Shown here piece by piece: positions 11,692 through 21,622 of a stretch of 64,000 nucleotides of DNA. Source of the stretch: Ustilaginoidea virens. Taxonomy: Eukaryota; Ascomycota; Sordariomycetes; Hypocreales; Clavicipitaceae. Made by a program: the position numbers and the translations under genes. Location of the stretch: assembly GCF_000687475.1 (NCBI RefSeq), contig NC_057318.1, forward strand, positions 744,001 through 808,000, in the 5' to 3' direction. The notes below the pieces were generated by a model, which was not told the DNA's origin, made no database searches, and saw only the letters and a list, made by a program, of their open reading frames with translations. The number at the start of each line of letters is the position of its first letter. Positions within the stretch are counted from its first letter, which is position 1.

Positions 11692-13134
11692 ATGTCGGAC
11701 GGCGCCGCCGCAGATGCGACCACGACGACCTTGGACTCGTCCAAGGCCGGCTTCCCTCCCGGTCACGACGACGAGAAAAAGTACCGCAACTCCGACGCAG
11801 CACCCGAAAACATCCAATCCCCAACGTCTCCAAGGCTGCAGGCCTCGCCGTTTGCTTTCCAGCGGCGAACATCGCTCGACATTGACGACTATTTCACCGG
11901 CCCGCGAGACATCACAAAGCATTCAAAATGGCCCATCTTCTTGCGAATGCACGGCAGCATAGTGCCCAAAATGATCTTGCCGCTGACTTTTGTCGCCGCG
12001 TGGGCTACCGCGATTACCGTCATCAGCAACAAGGTCCACCCTCTGGGCGTCCAGTCGGTCCTTTTGACCATCCTGGGTTTTGTGGTCGGTTTGGGCCTTT
12101 CTTTCAGAAACTCGACAGCCTATGAACGGTATGCCGAGGGCCGCAAGTACTGGGCCATGCTGGTGCTGGCATCACAGGTCCTCGGCCGGGTATTTTGGAT
12201 CCACTCATTGGACAAGCCGGGCGCGGATGCCCGAGAGTCCCTCCTGCAGAAGCTCAGCTCCATGAACTTGCTGGTCGCTTTTGCTGTCGCCCTGAAACAC
12301 TCGCTCCGCTTCGAGCCATACACGGCTTACCCCGACCTGCAAAACCTCGTCGGTCACTTGAACACCTTTGCCAAGGCCGCCACGGACGAGGACGCATCAT
12401 CGTTGAACGCGTCCAAGAAGAACTTCTTCAAGGAGGTTGGAGAGTATCTAGGCGTGTCGTTTGCTGCCAGCAATCCTCGAAAGACGTTGAAGCGAGCAAG
12501 CCGGCCTCTTGGTAACCTGCCGCTGGAGATCCTGAATCACATTGCAGTCACCATTGACTGCGTGGTGAGGAGTGAGCAGCTCAAGGTTCCGATGCAGCAG
12601 ACCTTGGCCTACAACAACCTGAGCGTCCTCAACGACGTCATGACGGGCTGCGAGCGAGTGCTCAATACTCCGTTGCCCATCGCGTACACCATCGCCATCA
12701 GCCAAATCACCTGGGTGTACGTGATGCTGCTTCCGTTTCAGCTGGTCAGCCTGCTCAACTGGATCACAATTCCCGCCACGGTGGCAGCGTCTTACATTAT
12801 CTTGGGGCTGCTGTTTATTGGCCGCGAGATTGAGGATCCCTTTGGACAAGACGTCAACGACTTGCCGCTGGACGGTTACTGCGAACAGATTGCCTCGGAG
12901 TTGGATATCATCGCCTCGTACGACATGCAGAACCCGGACGGCTTCCTCTTCAGCCACCGGAACATGCCTCTCTACCCAGTTAGTACAGCATCAGCAGCAT
13001 CTTGGATGCAGCGAAGCGAGGACAAGCTTAGGCAAACCATCAAGGCCAAACCGGCTACCACGTTTGAATGGCGCAAGCAGCGACTCCATCAAACGAAGAA
13101 CCCGGGGGGCAGGCCCAGCGATGACAATGTTTGA
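11692..13134 (+). CDS. Bestrophin-like (UPF0187) anion channel protein
   Basis: This is an intronless frame of 480 residues starting at GAGACCATGTCGG. After a disordered charged N-terminus of about 75 residues come the bestrophin/RFP-TM elements: a first membrane hairpin (MILPLTFVAAWATAITVIS and LLTILGFVVGLGLSFRNST), the diagnostic S-F-R-N-S-T-A-Y-E-R-Y-x-E-G-R-K-x-W block (about residues 140-157), and a second pair of helices (ITWVYVMLLPFQLVSLLNW and VAASYIILGLLFIG) followed by REIEDPFGQDVNDLPLD. The last matches the acidic C-terminal segment that forms the Ca2+ clasp in animal bestrophins. Fungal members are presumed membrane chloride or bicarbonate channels; the membrane location (plasma versus organelle) is not evident. 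It is convergent with the MFS gene. Confidence 0.92.
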   Translation: MSDGAAADATTTTLDSSKAGFPPGHDDEKKYRNSDAAPENIQSPTSPRLQASPFAFQRRTSLDIDDYFTGPRDITKHSKWPIFLRMHGSIVPKMILPLTFVAAWATAITVISNKVHPLGVQSVLLTILGFVVGLGLSFRNSTAYERYAEGRKYWAMLVLASQVLGRVFWIHSLDKPGADARESLLQKLSSMNLLVAFAVALKHSLRFEPYTAYPDLQNLVGHLNTFAKAATDEDASSLNASKKNFFKEVGEYLGVSFAASNPRKTLKRASRPLGNLPLEILNHIAVTIDCVVRSEQLKVPMQQTLAYNNLSVLNDVMTGCERVLNTPLPIAYTIAISQITWVYVMLLPFQLVSLLNWITIPATVAASYIILGLLFIGREIEDPFGQDVNDLPLDGYCEQIASELDIIASYDMQNPDGFLFSHRNMPLYPVSTASAASWMQRSEDKLRQTIKAKPATTFEWRKQRLHQTKNPGGRPSDDNV

Positions 13135-13487
13135 GACAAGGTTGGCACTACATGAAGCAGGAGACTTTGCAGACGACAGAAACGCCCCCGCTGTTGTTTC
13201 CTTGATACAAGGCGCAAAAAAGTCGTCATTCTGGGCGATTTTCTATAGTGAGATTGATCAAGCGGAATTCGATATTACGTGGACCGATGCAGGAGTCATG
13301 TCAGGTAGACCAAGTTTTATACACAGGTTTGGAAATAAGAAGCGCGTATTTTTGACGCCAGAGTATGTATGCTGATGCCACAAGACAGAACCACATGTCT
13401 TCTTGTAGACTTTGGGAGGGAAATAAAAAATACGAAAGTTTTTCCTCACCTCCCCCCCCACCCTCCACTCATGTGAGCTTGGTCACT
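13135..13487. other. Convergent intergenic region (3' ends)
   Basis: This 353 bp gap separates the stop codons of the bestrophin-like and MFS genes. It presumably carries both 3' UTRs. No gene is seen. Confidence 0.6.
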
Positions 13488-15037
13488 TCAGTTTCGCAGC
13501 CACTTCAAGCAGCGTGGGAGGGTCATGGATATAAATATGAGGATGATCCAGGCCAGGTGGCCCCACAGGATCTGGCGACGTACTCCGACGGCATAGACGG
13601 CGGTGGCCACAGCTGGAACAATGGAGCGAATGACGCTGGAATAGGTCAAAGCGACGGCGTTTAAAGTGCCCAGCAAGTGCGGTGTTGGTGAAGCGCTGTT
13701 CAAGGCTAGCTGGACACCGGTGAATACCATGGAAACACCAGGACCGATGAAGACCACGACGCAGCCGACTACCCAAAACCAGGCCGTGGCGGCTTCGGAG
13801 CCATGGCGAAGCAGCGCGTTCATGACAACGTAGCCTGCGAAGAAGAACGGGTACGCGATTGCACACAGGCGTAGCACGCCGTTGGTACCCAACCGACGGT
13901 GCAGATACGGGAAGGCAAGCAGCAACCACATGGCTTGGCTGGCACCCTGGGTCGCCATGTAGACGGATATCTCGGCTGCCGAGCAACCAAGACCCCCGAT
14001 ATCAGCCGGGGTGAAGAGGGCTACTGGTATTATGGCCGTGAAGGCGAAGGCGAGAACCATGACGTGGCCGTAGACCCACAGCACGGCCGCGACGCCGGGT
14101 GCTTTGACAAGCTGCCACAGGGTCATGCTGTTGTTGGGAGGAGCCTCAAGCGGGCCCCTCTCGGGCGAAGCGCCATTGTCCGTGCCCGGCGGATGAGCCG
14201 CGCCAGCTCTGTCGAGGGTTTCTTCCAGGAAGAGCATCGAGGTCGACGCGGCAGTGGCGCAGACGAAACCCACAACCAGGCCCGGCAACGCGTACGGGTA
14301 GGTTTGGAAGAAGCGGTTGCCAGCAAACAGCCCGGGATACTGCTCCACCGGATTGGCCAGGGCTCCCCCAATGAGCGGGCCAAGAAAGATGCCCACGTTG
14401 CCCGCAAAGGCGAACCAGGTGAAGGCGAGGGCCTGGCTGTCCTCGGTGCAGAGGTCTCCGATCATGGTGCGAATGATGAGGCCGCAGCCGGAGAAGGCGC
14501 CGGCCAAGCACCTAAAGACGACCATTTGCCCGATGCTGGTGGCCACACCAAACAAAGCCGGGCCGACGGCCATGCCGCACAGGCTGCAGATGAGGACCGG
14601 CTTGCGGCCCAGCCTGTCGGCAAGGCGGCCCCAGAAGATGAAGACGACTGCCTGCGCCGCGGAAAAGAGGGACTCGATGAGGCCGCTGTAGAAGCCCACG
14701 TCCGAGTCGGCCAGGTTTCCGTTGCGCTGCACCATTTGCGCGATGAAGGGGAACACGGAGAAGAAGGCGATCGGCTCCACCATGCGTGCGTAGCACAAGA
14801 GGGCGATTTGCCCCTTTGGCAGGGGCTTCTTGTTCTTGTTCTCCTTCTTCTTCCCAGAGGAGGAGGAGGGGGGGGGGCCGTCTCCGTACGGGGAGGTTTG
14901 CGGATTCCGTCTTCCAACCCATCATCGGACATGTCCGCGGCCGGGCTGGGAAGGGAGCATCGGCCACGGTCATGCCGCAGAAGCGGCGATTGCTCAGAGG
15001 CACATCCTCGCCGACTTGAAGGTGGTGTCAGAGGCAT
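13488..15037 (-). CDS. MFS transporter (YCR023C/ZRT-type MFS family), frame broken at a G10 tract
   Basis: The main frame (from about 14865 down to 13488) encodes a 12-helix major facilitator. It has the A-loop signature GRLADRLGRKP between helices 2 and 3, FFSVFPFIAQM in helix 1, FAFAGNVGIFLGPLIGGAL in helices 4-5, and a central loop rich in Pro and acidic residues. The expected N-terminal tail, with ATG at 15037 (MPLTPPSSRRG, SEQSPLL), lies in a different frame. The two frames meet at the homopolymer 14868-14877, beyond which the family-typical KPLPKGQIALLCYARMVEPI is readable in the main frame. One extra base, or two fewer, in the tract would join them into about 516 residues. I infer a sequencing or assembly error, or a real frameshift. 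No intron that reconciles the frames was found. The substrate is unknown. Confidence 0.82.
14868..14877. repeat. G10 homopolymer at MFS frame break
   Basis: Ten G on the plus strand (C on the coding strand) lie exactly where the N-terminal tail frame and the transporter core frame cross over. Confidence 0.85.
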
Positions 15038-15062
15038 GGTGGTGTGTAGTCTGCCCCGAGCC

Positions 15063-15090
15063 GGGGGGGGGGGGGGGGGGGGGGGGGGGG
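15063..15090. repeat. 28-base G homopolymer
   Basis: An uninterrupted run of 28 G starts 26 bp upstream of the MFS start codon (on the minus strand it reads as poly-C in the leader). Confidence 0.9.
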
Positions 15091-15533
15091 TGAGAAACGG
15101 GAAGAAACGAGGGCGCGGGAAAGCACGGCCGGGGGAGAGGCGAGCAACTGCTGTGCCGCAATTCAGAGCACGCCTCTTGTTTGACTATCCTATCTGTTCT
15201 TGGCGGATGCCATGGGGGGAAGACTGCGTTGCGTGCGGTGGGTTGCAATTCCGACCAAACTCCTGTGCCGACGCTGCACTGGTAGTGTATAAAAAGGTCA
15301 ACAAGTGGGTAGGAAAAGCCAGGCAAGGTCGGACGGGTGGCCAATGAGCTGGGTGGGGGGGGGGCCCGCTATCGGTCGGCTCGTGTACCCAGGAGGGGGC
15401 GCGATGCAGAGCCAGAGCCGACAGGACAAGGACAGAGGACAGACGTGACAGGACAAGAATAGAGCCGAGGGACAGAGCCTAACTGCGGACACGTCTTGGC
15501 TGCAGCGAACTCGACGGCTCGACGACTCGAGAT

Positions 15534-15594
15534 TCGACGTTTGACGGTTCGACGTTCGACGGTTCGACGGCTCGACGGTTCGACGGTTCGGGCG
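15534..15594. repeat. Degenerate TTCGACGG tandem repeat
   Basis: About six imperfect copies of an 8-10 bp unit around GTTCGACGG and GCTCGACGG, in non-coding sequence. Confidence 0.8.
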
Positions 15595-16722
15595 GGATGG
15601 CATCGGCAATCCGGCTTGGCTGGCTACCTGGCGGCTGCGAGGCAGCTGGGGCAGCTGACCAGATAGGCAGCAGCCCAGCCTAGCCTGCCTTTGGAGACTA
15701 CGGAAGCAGTTAGGCCGTCAGTTTCCGCCCCCAAATGGCGCCCCTCCCACCAGGAATTGGCTGCTTGGTGTCAACTGGCTGGGTCGAATCTGACGACTCC
15801 AACGACGACGACGCCGCCAAGAGCCTGGTACGTGCAGGCGAAACTCCGACCATGGCTCGGCAAACAGACACAGCGGCGGTGGGGAGGCCTTGCCAGATCG
15901 AATGCCGGCAGCAAGTGCCGCCGTGCCCGATATGCCGCCATGCCGCAGGGTTGCCGCCCACCAGACCGCATACCGCATGGGCGGCCCGCTGCACGCTGCT
16001 CGCTGCACGCTGCTCGCTGCACGCTGCGGGCTGCGGGATCCTGCGATGCAAGGCGTCAGCACTTTGCAGCCGCGCGGGACGAGGCCGCATTTCGTGACTT
16101 GGCAAGTCGTCGGCCCGGTGGGCTCAGCAGCACTGCGCAGCGGGCAGCGGGCAGCGGGCAGCGGCCTTTCCGCTTACCGTTTTGGATCCTTGATAGTCAA
16201 GAGTATCGAGGCGGATCAGCGCCGACACAGTCGACAACCCCAGCTCTCATGGCTGTGGGAAGCTTGCGTCAATGCCGCGCGGTATGAAGACAAGGACGGC
16301 GAGATTTCGTGGCCGTCATGGGCGGCAACCGCTCGCTCCTCTTTCGGCCCCGTGACAGGTTTTCAGTCGCTCGCCACCTTATCGCCCGCCGCTGATTCCC
16401 CTTTTACTAGATGGACCAGTCGTTCGTCAGGACTCAGCACTATTGACGTTGCGAGGCACGGTGCCAAAGGGCGGGGAACCGAAAGGTACTCGACCAAGGC
16501 GGCGGGAGGGGGGGGGGTGATGAGCTGGAGTTCTCTCTCTTTGCAGCGAAAGGCGCAAGTCGCGCGAATATCCCCGTGGCACCCAGAGTGTCCTAGGACC
16601 GCCCCCCTTTTCTTCCATCCCTTCTTCGCCAACTTGTTCCTCTGCAGACTCTCGACGTCTTCACCACCCCCACGAGCTCGCGCACTTGGGGGGGGGGGAG
16701 TCTGCAACGTGATGGCAAACTG

Positions 16723-16744
16723 ACACACACACACACACACACAC
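16723..16744. repeat. (AC)11 microsatellite
   Basis: Perfect dinucleotide run in intergenic sequence. Confidence 0.9.
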
Positions 16745-17757
16745 CCATCCTGCCCTTTCGGTTTCCTTTCACCAAGGCCCGGCAGACGGTTGTACTGATT
16801 CCTGAACCCCTCGATGGGCCCGGCTCAACTCTTGAACGAGCTTGGGTGACATTGCGTCCCGTCATCTCCACCGGCTCCGCCGTCTCCTCCGCAACGCTGC
16901 AGGCATACTTCGGTTGGGGTGTGGCAAAGAAGCCTGTTCCCAACCTTCCGGACTGTCCAGCTCAGCTTTTTGCAAGACTCGACGATTGTTTGAATCTCCG
17001 GCTGCTGAGAGGGTGGGAGTTGCCCTTGCCATCGACCAGGAGACGGGCAGTCAGCCAGCACCCGCAACAACACCCATCGAAGGCGTGGACGCGTTCTACC
17101 CATGACCAAGTCGTCAAGCAACAGGAGGTTGCATTGCCTGTGGATATCGGCCTGGCAGGTAGCATCCTAGCCTGAAACAATAAATAAACCTTCCCCGCCT
17201 AGACCAGACTCGGAGATGCTCCATTGCGATGCCGGGAGAGCCTCTGCGTCATTCGGAATTACTGCCGCCGGCAGAGTCGAAGCAACAAGGCACGCTGCGG
17301 CACATTGCCGTCGGCCAACCTGCTGCGCTGCGCGCGCTGGGTGTGTAGAATGTTGATGCTGCCGTGCTGTACGCCGTCATGCACTGAACCCGCAAGCGCG
17401 CCGGCTTGCGCAACAGGCAATGCCACAAAGTCTCGATGCTTCCCCGCACGTTTTCAGCCCTGGGATGACTGCTCTGGTCTTCTGCTTCATCTCTTGACCG
17501 TCGCCCATCGAAGCTTTTATCCCATCTTCGTCTGCTGCAGGGGTTCATCATCACCTCCAAACCCCCGAGGGGTCTTGAAAGACGCCATCGAGAACGCGTT
17601 TACTTGAGCATCCACCAACAACGAACTTTCGGCGACGGCCAGACTCGAGACGTTCCGCGCGGCCATATATCCCGGTCGGTGTCTGGTGACTCTGGTCCTG
17701 ACCTGATAACTGTGCTCTGGTCTCGACTTTGGATGTGATGTCATAATATGCCACACG

Positions 17758-18912
17758 ATGGCTCCAAATCTGGCTGACAAGGACGTTGGAGACGCAGAAA
17801 TCGGTACGGACAGCCACTCTGCCAACGCTTGACTTTTGTCGTCTACCTTTTCAATTTTTTTTTGAAGAAGAAGAAAAAGAAGAAGAAGAAGAAGAAGAAG
17901 AAGAAAAAGAAAAAGCAAAAGCAAAAGCAAAAAGCAAAACACCAACAACATTTGACTTGCTGATATTGCCCGGCTTGTAGCCTGCCTGATTTGTCGGTCT
18001 CGAAAAGTACGTCCGTCACCTTGCAAACCTTCCATGGACGTAGGCTTCGACATTGGACTTGGGGCTTACGAATGGTTTACCAGGTCCGCTGCGACAAGGC
18101 CCTGCCCAGCTGTCGGAATTGCGCACGCCTCGGCGTGACTTGCCCCGGATACGACTCGGCCAGCAAGTACATGTCGCAAAAGGACATCACCACGTCCCTG
18201 GAGAAGATATTCAGAGAAGCCGGCGTGGAGAAGCGCCGGATAGGATCATGCCGCGCGTGTCGCGGCTCCAAGCACCGGTGCTCGAGAGACCAGCCCCGGT
18301 GCGAGCGATGCGTCTCCCGAAACATCAAGTGCGTCTACCCGTCCAAGAGGAGCTCGAGAGAGCGCTCTTGGGGCTCGAAAGAGGCGCCCCGCAGACTGGG
18401 CTCTTGCCCGTCCCCGGTGCCCAGCCCCGGGCCCGCCATCGACAGGTACGTGCATGCTGCCGCTGCCGGTGGTGGCTCGACACCATGCAGCCGACTCACA
18501 ATCCGATTCCTACAGCTGCGCGGGGGACGACGCGCCCTACACGCATGTCGCCGTCGACAGCCACCCGACGTCGCCGTTCGCAGCCCTCGCCGGCCACGCT
18601 GCGTTCCCGGCGGCTTCCGCGCCCTCGGGCAGCTTGTCCCCCGGCCCGAGAGCCCAGCTGGCCTGGTTCGCGCCCGCCTACGCCATCGGCATCCCCATCG
18701 GCGTCCCCGTCGCTGGCGCTCCCGCAGGCGGCGTCTTTGACGAGCCACCCCCGGTGTTTGCGTCGGAAATGGCGGGTTTGCACGCGCGCGCTGGGCCCTT
18801 GGCGCCGGCGCCGGCGGAGATTTTCGGGGCGGCGGGCTATGCCGGGTTGATGAAGGACTTGGGCTGCGTGGGCGCGAGCGGTGCGCATGCGCCATGCTGG
18901 GCGCGCAACTAG
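17758..18912 (+). CDS. Small protein with two complete Zn(II)2Cys6 binuclear clusters
   Basis: Exons are 17758-17803, 17981-18006, 18084-18445 and 18516-18912; phases 1, 0 and 2 close and give 276 residues. The first cluster is assembled across two introns: ACLICRSRKVRC, then C-x6-C-x2-C-x6-C ending TCPGY. It starts only 15 residues after MAPNLADKDVGDAEI. The second cluster, about 55 residues later, reads SCRACRGSKHRC, then C-x6-C-x2-C-x6-C ending CVYPSK. Both have all six cysteines and the basic loop of Gal4-type DNA-binding domains, so the protein is a probable nuclear DNA-binding factor. The rest (about 140 residues) is rich in Ala, Pro, Gly and Ser, and no fungal-specific TF middle-homology domain follows. 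Intron 1 contains a (GAA)n-rich purine tract. The splice model is inferred, but it recreates two canonical zinc-cluster signatures, which is unlikely by chance. Targets are unknown. Confidence 0.85.
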
Positions 18913-19849
18913 GGGGCGGTGGGGATGGCGGCGGCGACGCGTCCGTAGCGGACGGATGTAGTCATAACTTCGAGCGGCCTCGGTTCCCGGGCAGTAGTCA
19001 GTCTGGTCGTTTGCACCGCGGCGACGTCCGCGGCGCATCAAGAACCCGCTTACCCTACTGGCCCGTGGAATATGACGTCCAGGTTAACAACCTCCACTGA
19101 TGAAGCTAAATGCAAATTTCACCACTACGGGATTTCACTCATGATTTGAATTCGAATATCTATGGAGAAGCATCAGGCCCTATCGCCTGGAGCGATAAAG
19201 GATGAGATAAACAAGACTCACCTTTGCTCCTTTGGCAGTAGCTAACAAGCACTACTGCTCATTATTAATATCATTGTAGTGCTCTAGCTAGTCTACCTTG
19301 GGTGACCCTAGCAGCAGCCGCGAACTCGGCCCGTCACGCGGGTCGTCATCCGGGACGGGCTGCTTGCGGGTGGATGGTGGCGGGGTGGGGCGGGGGGCGA
19401 TGGGGGTGAATGCGGCTGGGTCGGGGTGAAGGCAAGGCGCGCTGGGACGAATGCTACGGCGGTGCTTTGTGACGCAGGCGCGGGCTGCAGGCGAGGGGGA
19501 GCTACGATGGCTGGGAGTGCCGGGTTGGGAGTGCCGGGCTGGGCTTTGGACGGGACGAACTCCGTGTTGGTGTTCGGGGCGGGCTCATGGACTGGGATTC
19601 ACGCGCGCTGGAATTCATCATGCTCGTAGTCACTGGTCCCTTTGCCACGGCGGGCTGTGCGGATGGCACCCCGGTGCATTTTTCGTCAGACCATGCAAAC
19701 TAAGGTGCTGGGAGTTGGTTGTCGTCGATGCGTCCCCCTTTCCGTCTGTACGGTAAGATACATGACTCTGCTGTGCGGCACGGGGCACCGTACCCCTGCC
19801 GGCGACATCCACGACAACCACGGCAAACACCGGCCCTGCCGTTTACTCC
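18913..19849. other. Convergent intergenic region
   Basis: This is 3' flanking sequence between the double zinc-cluster gene and the CFEM gene. The segment 19080-19300 is more AT-rich than its surroundings. No gene or structured repeat is seen. Confidence 0.55.
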
Positions 19850-21622
19850 TCACAGGGCAACGGCAGCCGCCCAGAAAAGACAGACGAGGCCAGCGACGAG
19901 CGGAACGTCGTGGACGGCGGCGCCGCCGAGAACGGGGCCAGCGCTCGAGGTCGGCTGCGGCTGGCCCGCGGCGGTCGACGACCCGCCTCCGGGGGTGGCC
20001 GCCGCGGTCTGCGTTCCTCCTGCGGTCTGGGCGCCCGACGACGGCTGGCTGCACCCGCCGCCGTCGCAGGTCGGGGCCGCAGTCTCGGATCCCGAGGCGG
20101 TGCTTCCGGCGCCGGACCGCGACTCCGCTCCGGTCGGGCCGGCCGCGCAGCCGCCCGAGGCCGCGGCGCGTGGTGGCGCCGCCGTCGCGCACGCGCACAC
20201 GGAGCTGGCGCCGCCGACAACGGCCGCGAGAGACGACGCCGGGCAGTGCTTCTGCACGCAGGGGAGAAGGGCGGCCGACAGGCTCTGCTGCGCCTGCGGC
20301 TGGCACTGGCACCGGTAGTCGGCGACCTTGCAGCCGACGCCGGGCGCCGCCGAGGCGAAGCACTGCCGCGCGCAGGACGGGATGGCCGAGGAGGCGACGG
20401 CGCCGCAGTCGGCTTGGGCGGGGGCGGCGTACGCGCAGGGCGGCGAGGGCGACGGGGCGGCGGGGCCGGAGACGGAGCCGGGACGCGAGGAGCCCTGGCT
20501 GGGGGGGCTCTGCGCGGCGGAAGAGGGTGACGGCGTCGCTGCCGCGCTCCCGCCCGAGCAGGGCCGCGGGGGGTTCGCCGCGACGCAGCTGCAGACCGCG
20601 GACACGGATTGCAGCACCTGGGCGCCGGTCTGCAAGCCGCACGCAGACGACACGCAGCCAAACGCGGATTGCTGGATAGCCGCAGAAGAAGCGCACTAGA
20701 CGGTCGCCCCAGCGTTTCAGTCACGTCCATGCTTGTCTGTGTCATGATTTGGAGGGGAAAAAAAATAAAAATAAAAAAGTCCAGAGCTTTTCGGGGCAAC
20801 TGACCTGGCAGGACAAGTTCTCCGCGCCGCAACCCACAGCCTCTGCTGCAGACCCGATGCAAGAGCTGGCGCAGGCAGGCACCTTGCTCTTGACAGCGTC
20901 GCACGGGGACGAGGGAGCACACGGCGGAGCAGACGTAGCCGTGGCCTGAGCGGTTGTCTCGGTTGCGGCTGCGGTGGCGGTTGCGGTGGCGGTTGCGGTT
21001 CCGGCTGTCGTCCCTGGAGCCGGGGCTGTGGAGGTGGTCGATCCGGGCTTTGGCTTTTCGGAAGCAGCACTGGCCGTGGGAGAGGCTGTGGCAGCAGTGG
21101 TGGGTTCCCTGGTCCGAGTTGCTTCACAAGCACACAGGGCCGATCCAGCAGAGAGGGCTGGACCAATGTCGCCAGCTGGACACTTGACGGCGCATCCGAT
21201 GGCAAGGTTCATGATGGAGGAGGAGCTCGCCGGAATACAATTGCCTGGGCAGCGCGGACGGTCAGTTTTCCTTGTGATTCTTTCCAGGGCAAAGCCCGAC
21301 GGTTGATGTACTATAGCGAGGAAACTGTTGGATGCTGGTGAGACGGGGGATTGTAAACGCACAGCCAAGGTCTGCTGTATTGGTACATCCTACTGCACTG
21401 GCGGCAGAAGATATACACGCAAACTACGAGCGAAGCGGTCGCCATGATCAGCTGCTCCCATCGCAAAAAAAGAAACCCCAAAAAACCAGATGCGGACAAA
21501 GGCCATCCTCCGGGCCTACATACCGGGCAGGCCGGGAAAGCAGAGGTGAGGCCGACGCAAGGATCGTCAGCAGCCGCGAGGGCGAGAGCCGCAAGGCTCA
21601 GGATGGCAGAGTTCTTCTTCAT
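19850..21622 (-). CDS. Secreted, probably GPI-anchored protein with three CFEM-like modules
   Basis: The model has exons 21622-21524, 21451-21394, 21244-20805 and 20695-19850 (480 residues). The last three joints close in frame, but the small second exon is uncertain. The N-terminus is a signal peptide (MKKNSAILSLAALALAAADD). Module 2 has PCAPSSPCDAV, VPACASSCIGSAAEAVGC, then SCQ joined to CASSAAIQQSAFGCVSSACG and VCSCV. Module 3 has IPSCARQCFASAAPGVGC, YRCQCQPQAQQSLSAALLPC and SSVCAC. Module 1 is divergent (DPCVGL, FPACP, then NCIPASSSSIMNLAIGC and ALCACEA) and may lack one expected cysteine. Ser/Thr/Pro/Ala linkers with Thr-Ala repeats join the modules. The C-terminus is a Gly/Ser-rich stretch plus a hydrophobic tail (VPLVAGLVCLFWAAAVAL), as expected for a GPI signal. 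CFEM proteins act at the cell surface, some binding haem or acting as effectors. A TATATA lies at 21729-21735, about 110 bp upstream of the ATG. Confidence 0.82.

Larger units (their letters stand above)
15038..17757. other. Divergent intergenic region, 2.7 kb, repeat-rich
   Basis: The region lies between the MFS start and the double zinc-cluster gene. It contains a 28-G homopolymer, degenerate TTCGACGG repeats (15534-15594), GCACGCTGCTC repeats (15987-16030), GCGGGCA repeats (16138-16163) and an (AC)11 tract. A TATAAAA sits on the plus strand at about 15287 with no clear gene downstream. Open frames of 60-277 codons overlap on several frames and lack family motifs, so none is called. Confidence 0.55.

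Noticed and set aside
13899..15347. 482-codon plus-strand open frame
   Set aside because: It is antisense to the MFS transporter and runs through poly-G into intergenic DNA, with no domain-like features.
1..21622. Idea of a secondary-metabolite cluster (FAD oxidase, MFS, zinc-cluster factor)
   Set aside because: No backbone synthase is present, PUS1 and Med22 housekeeping genes lie between, and spacing is several kilobases.
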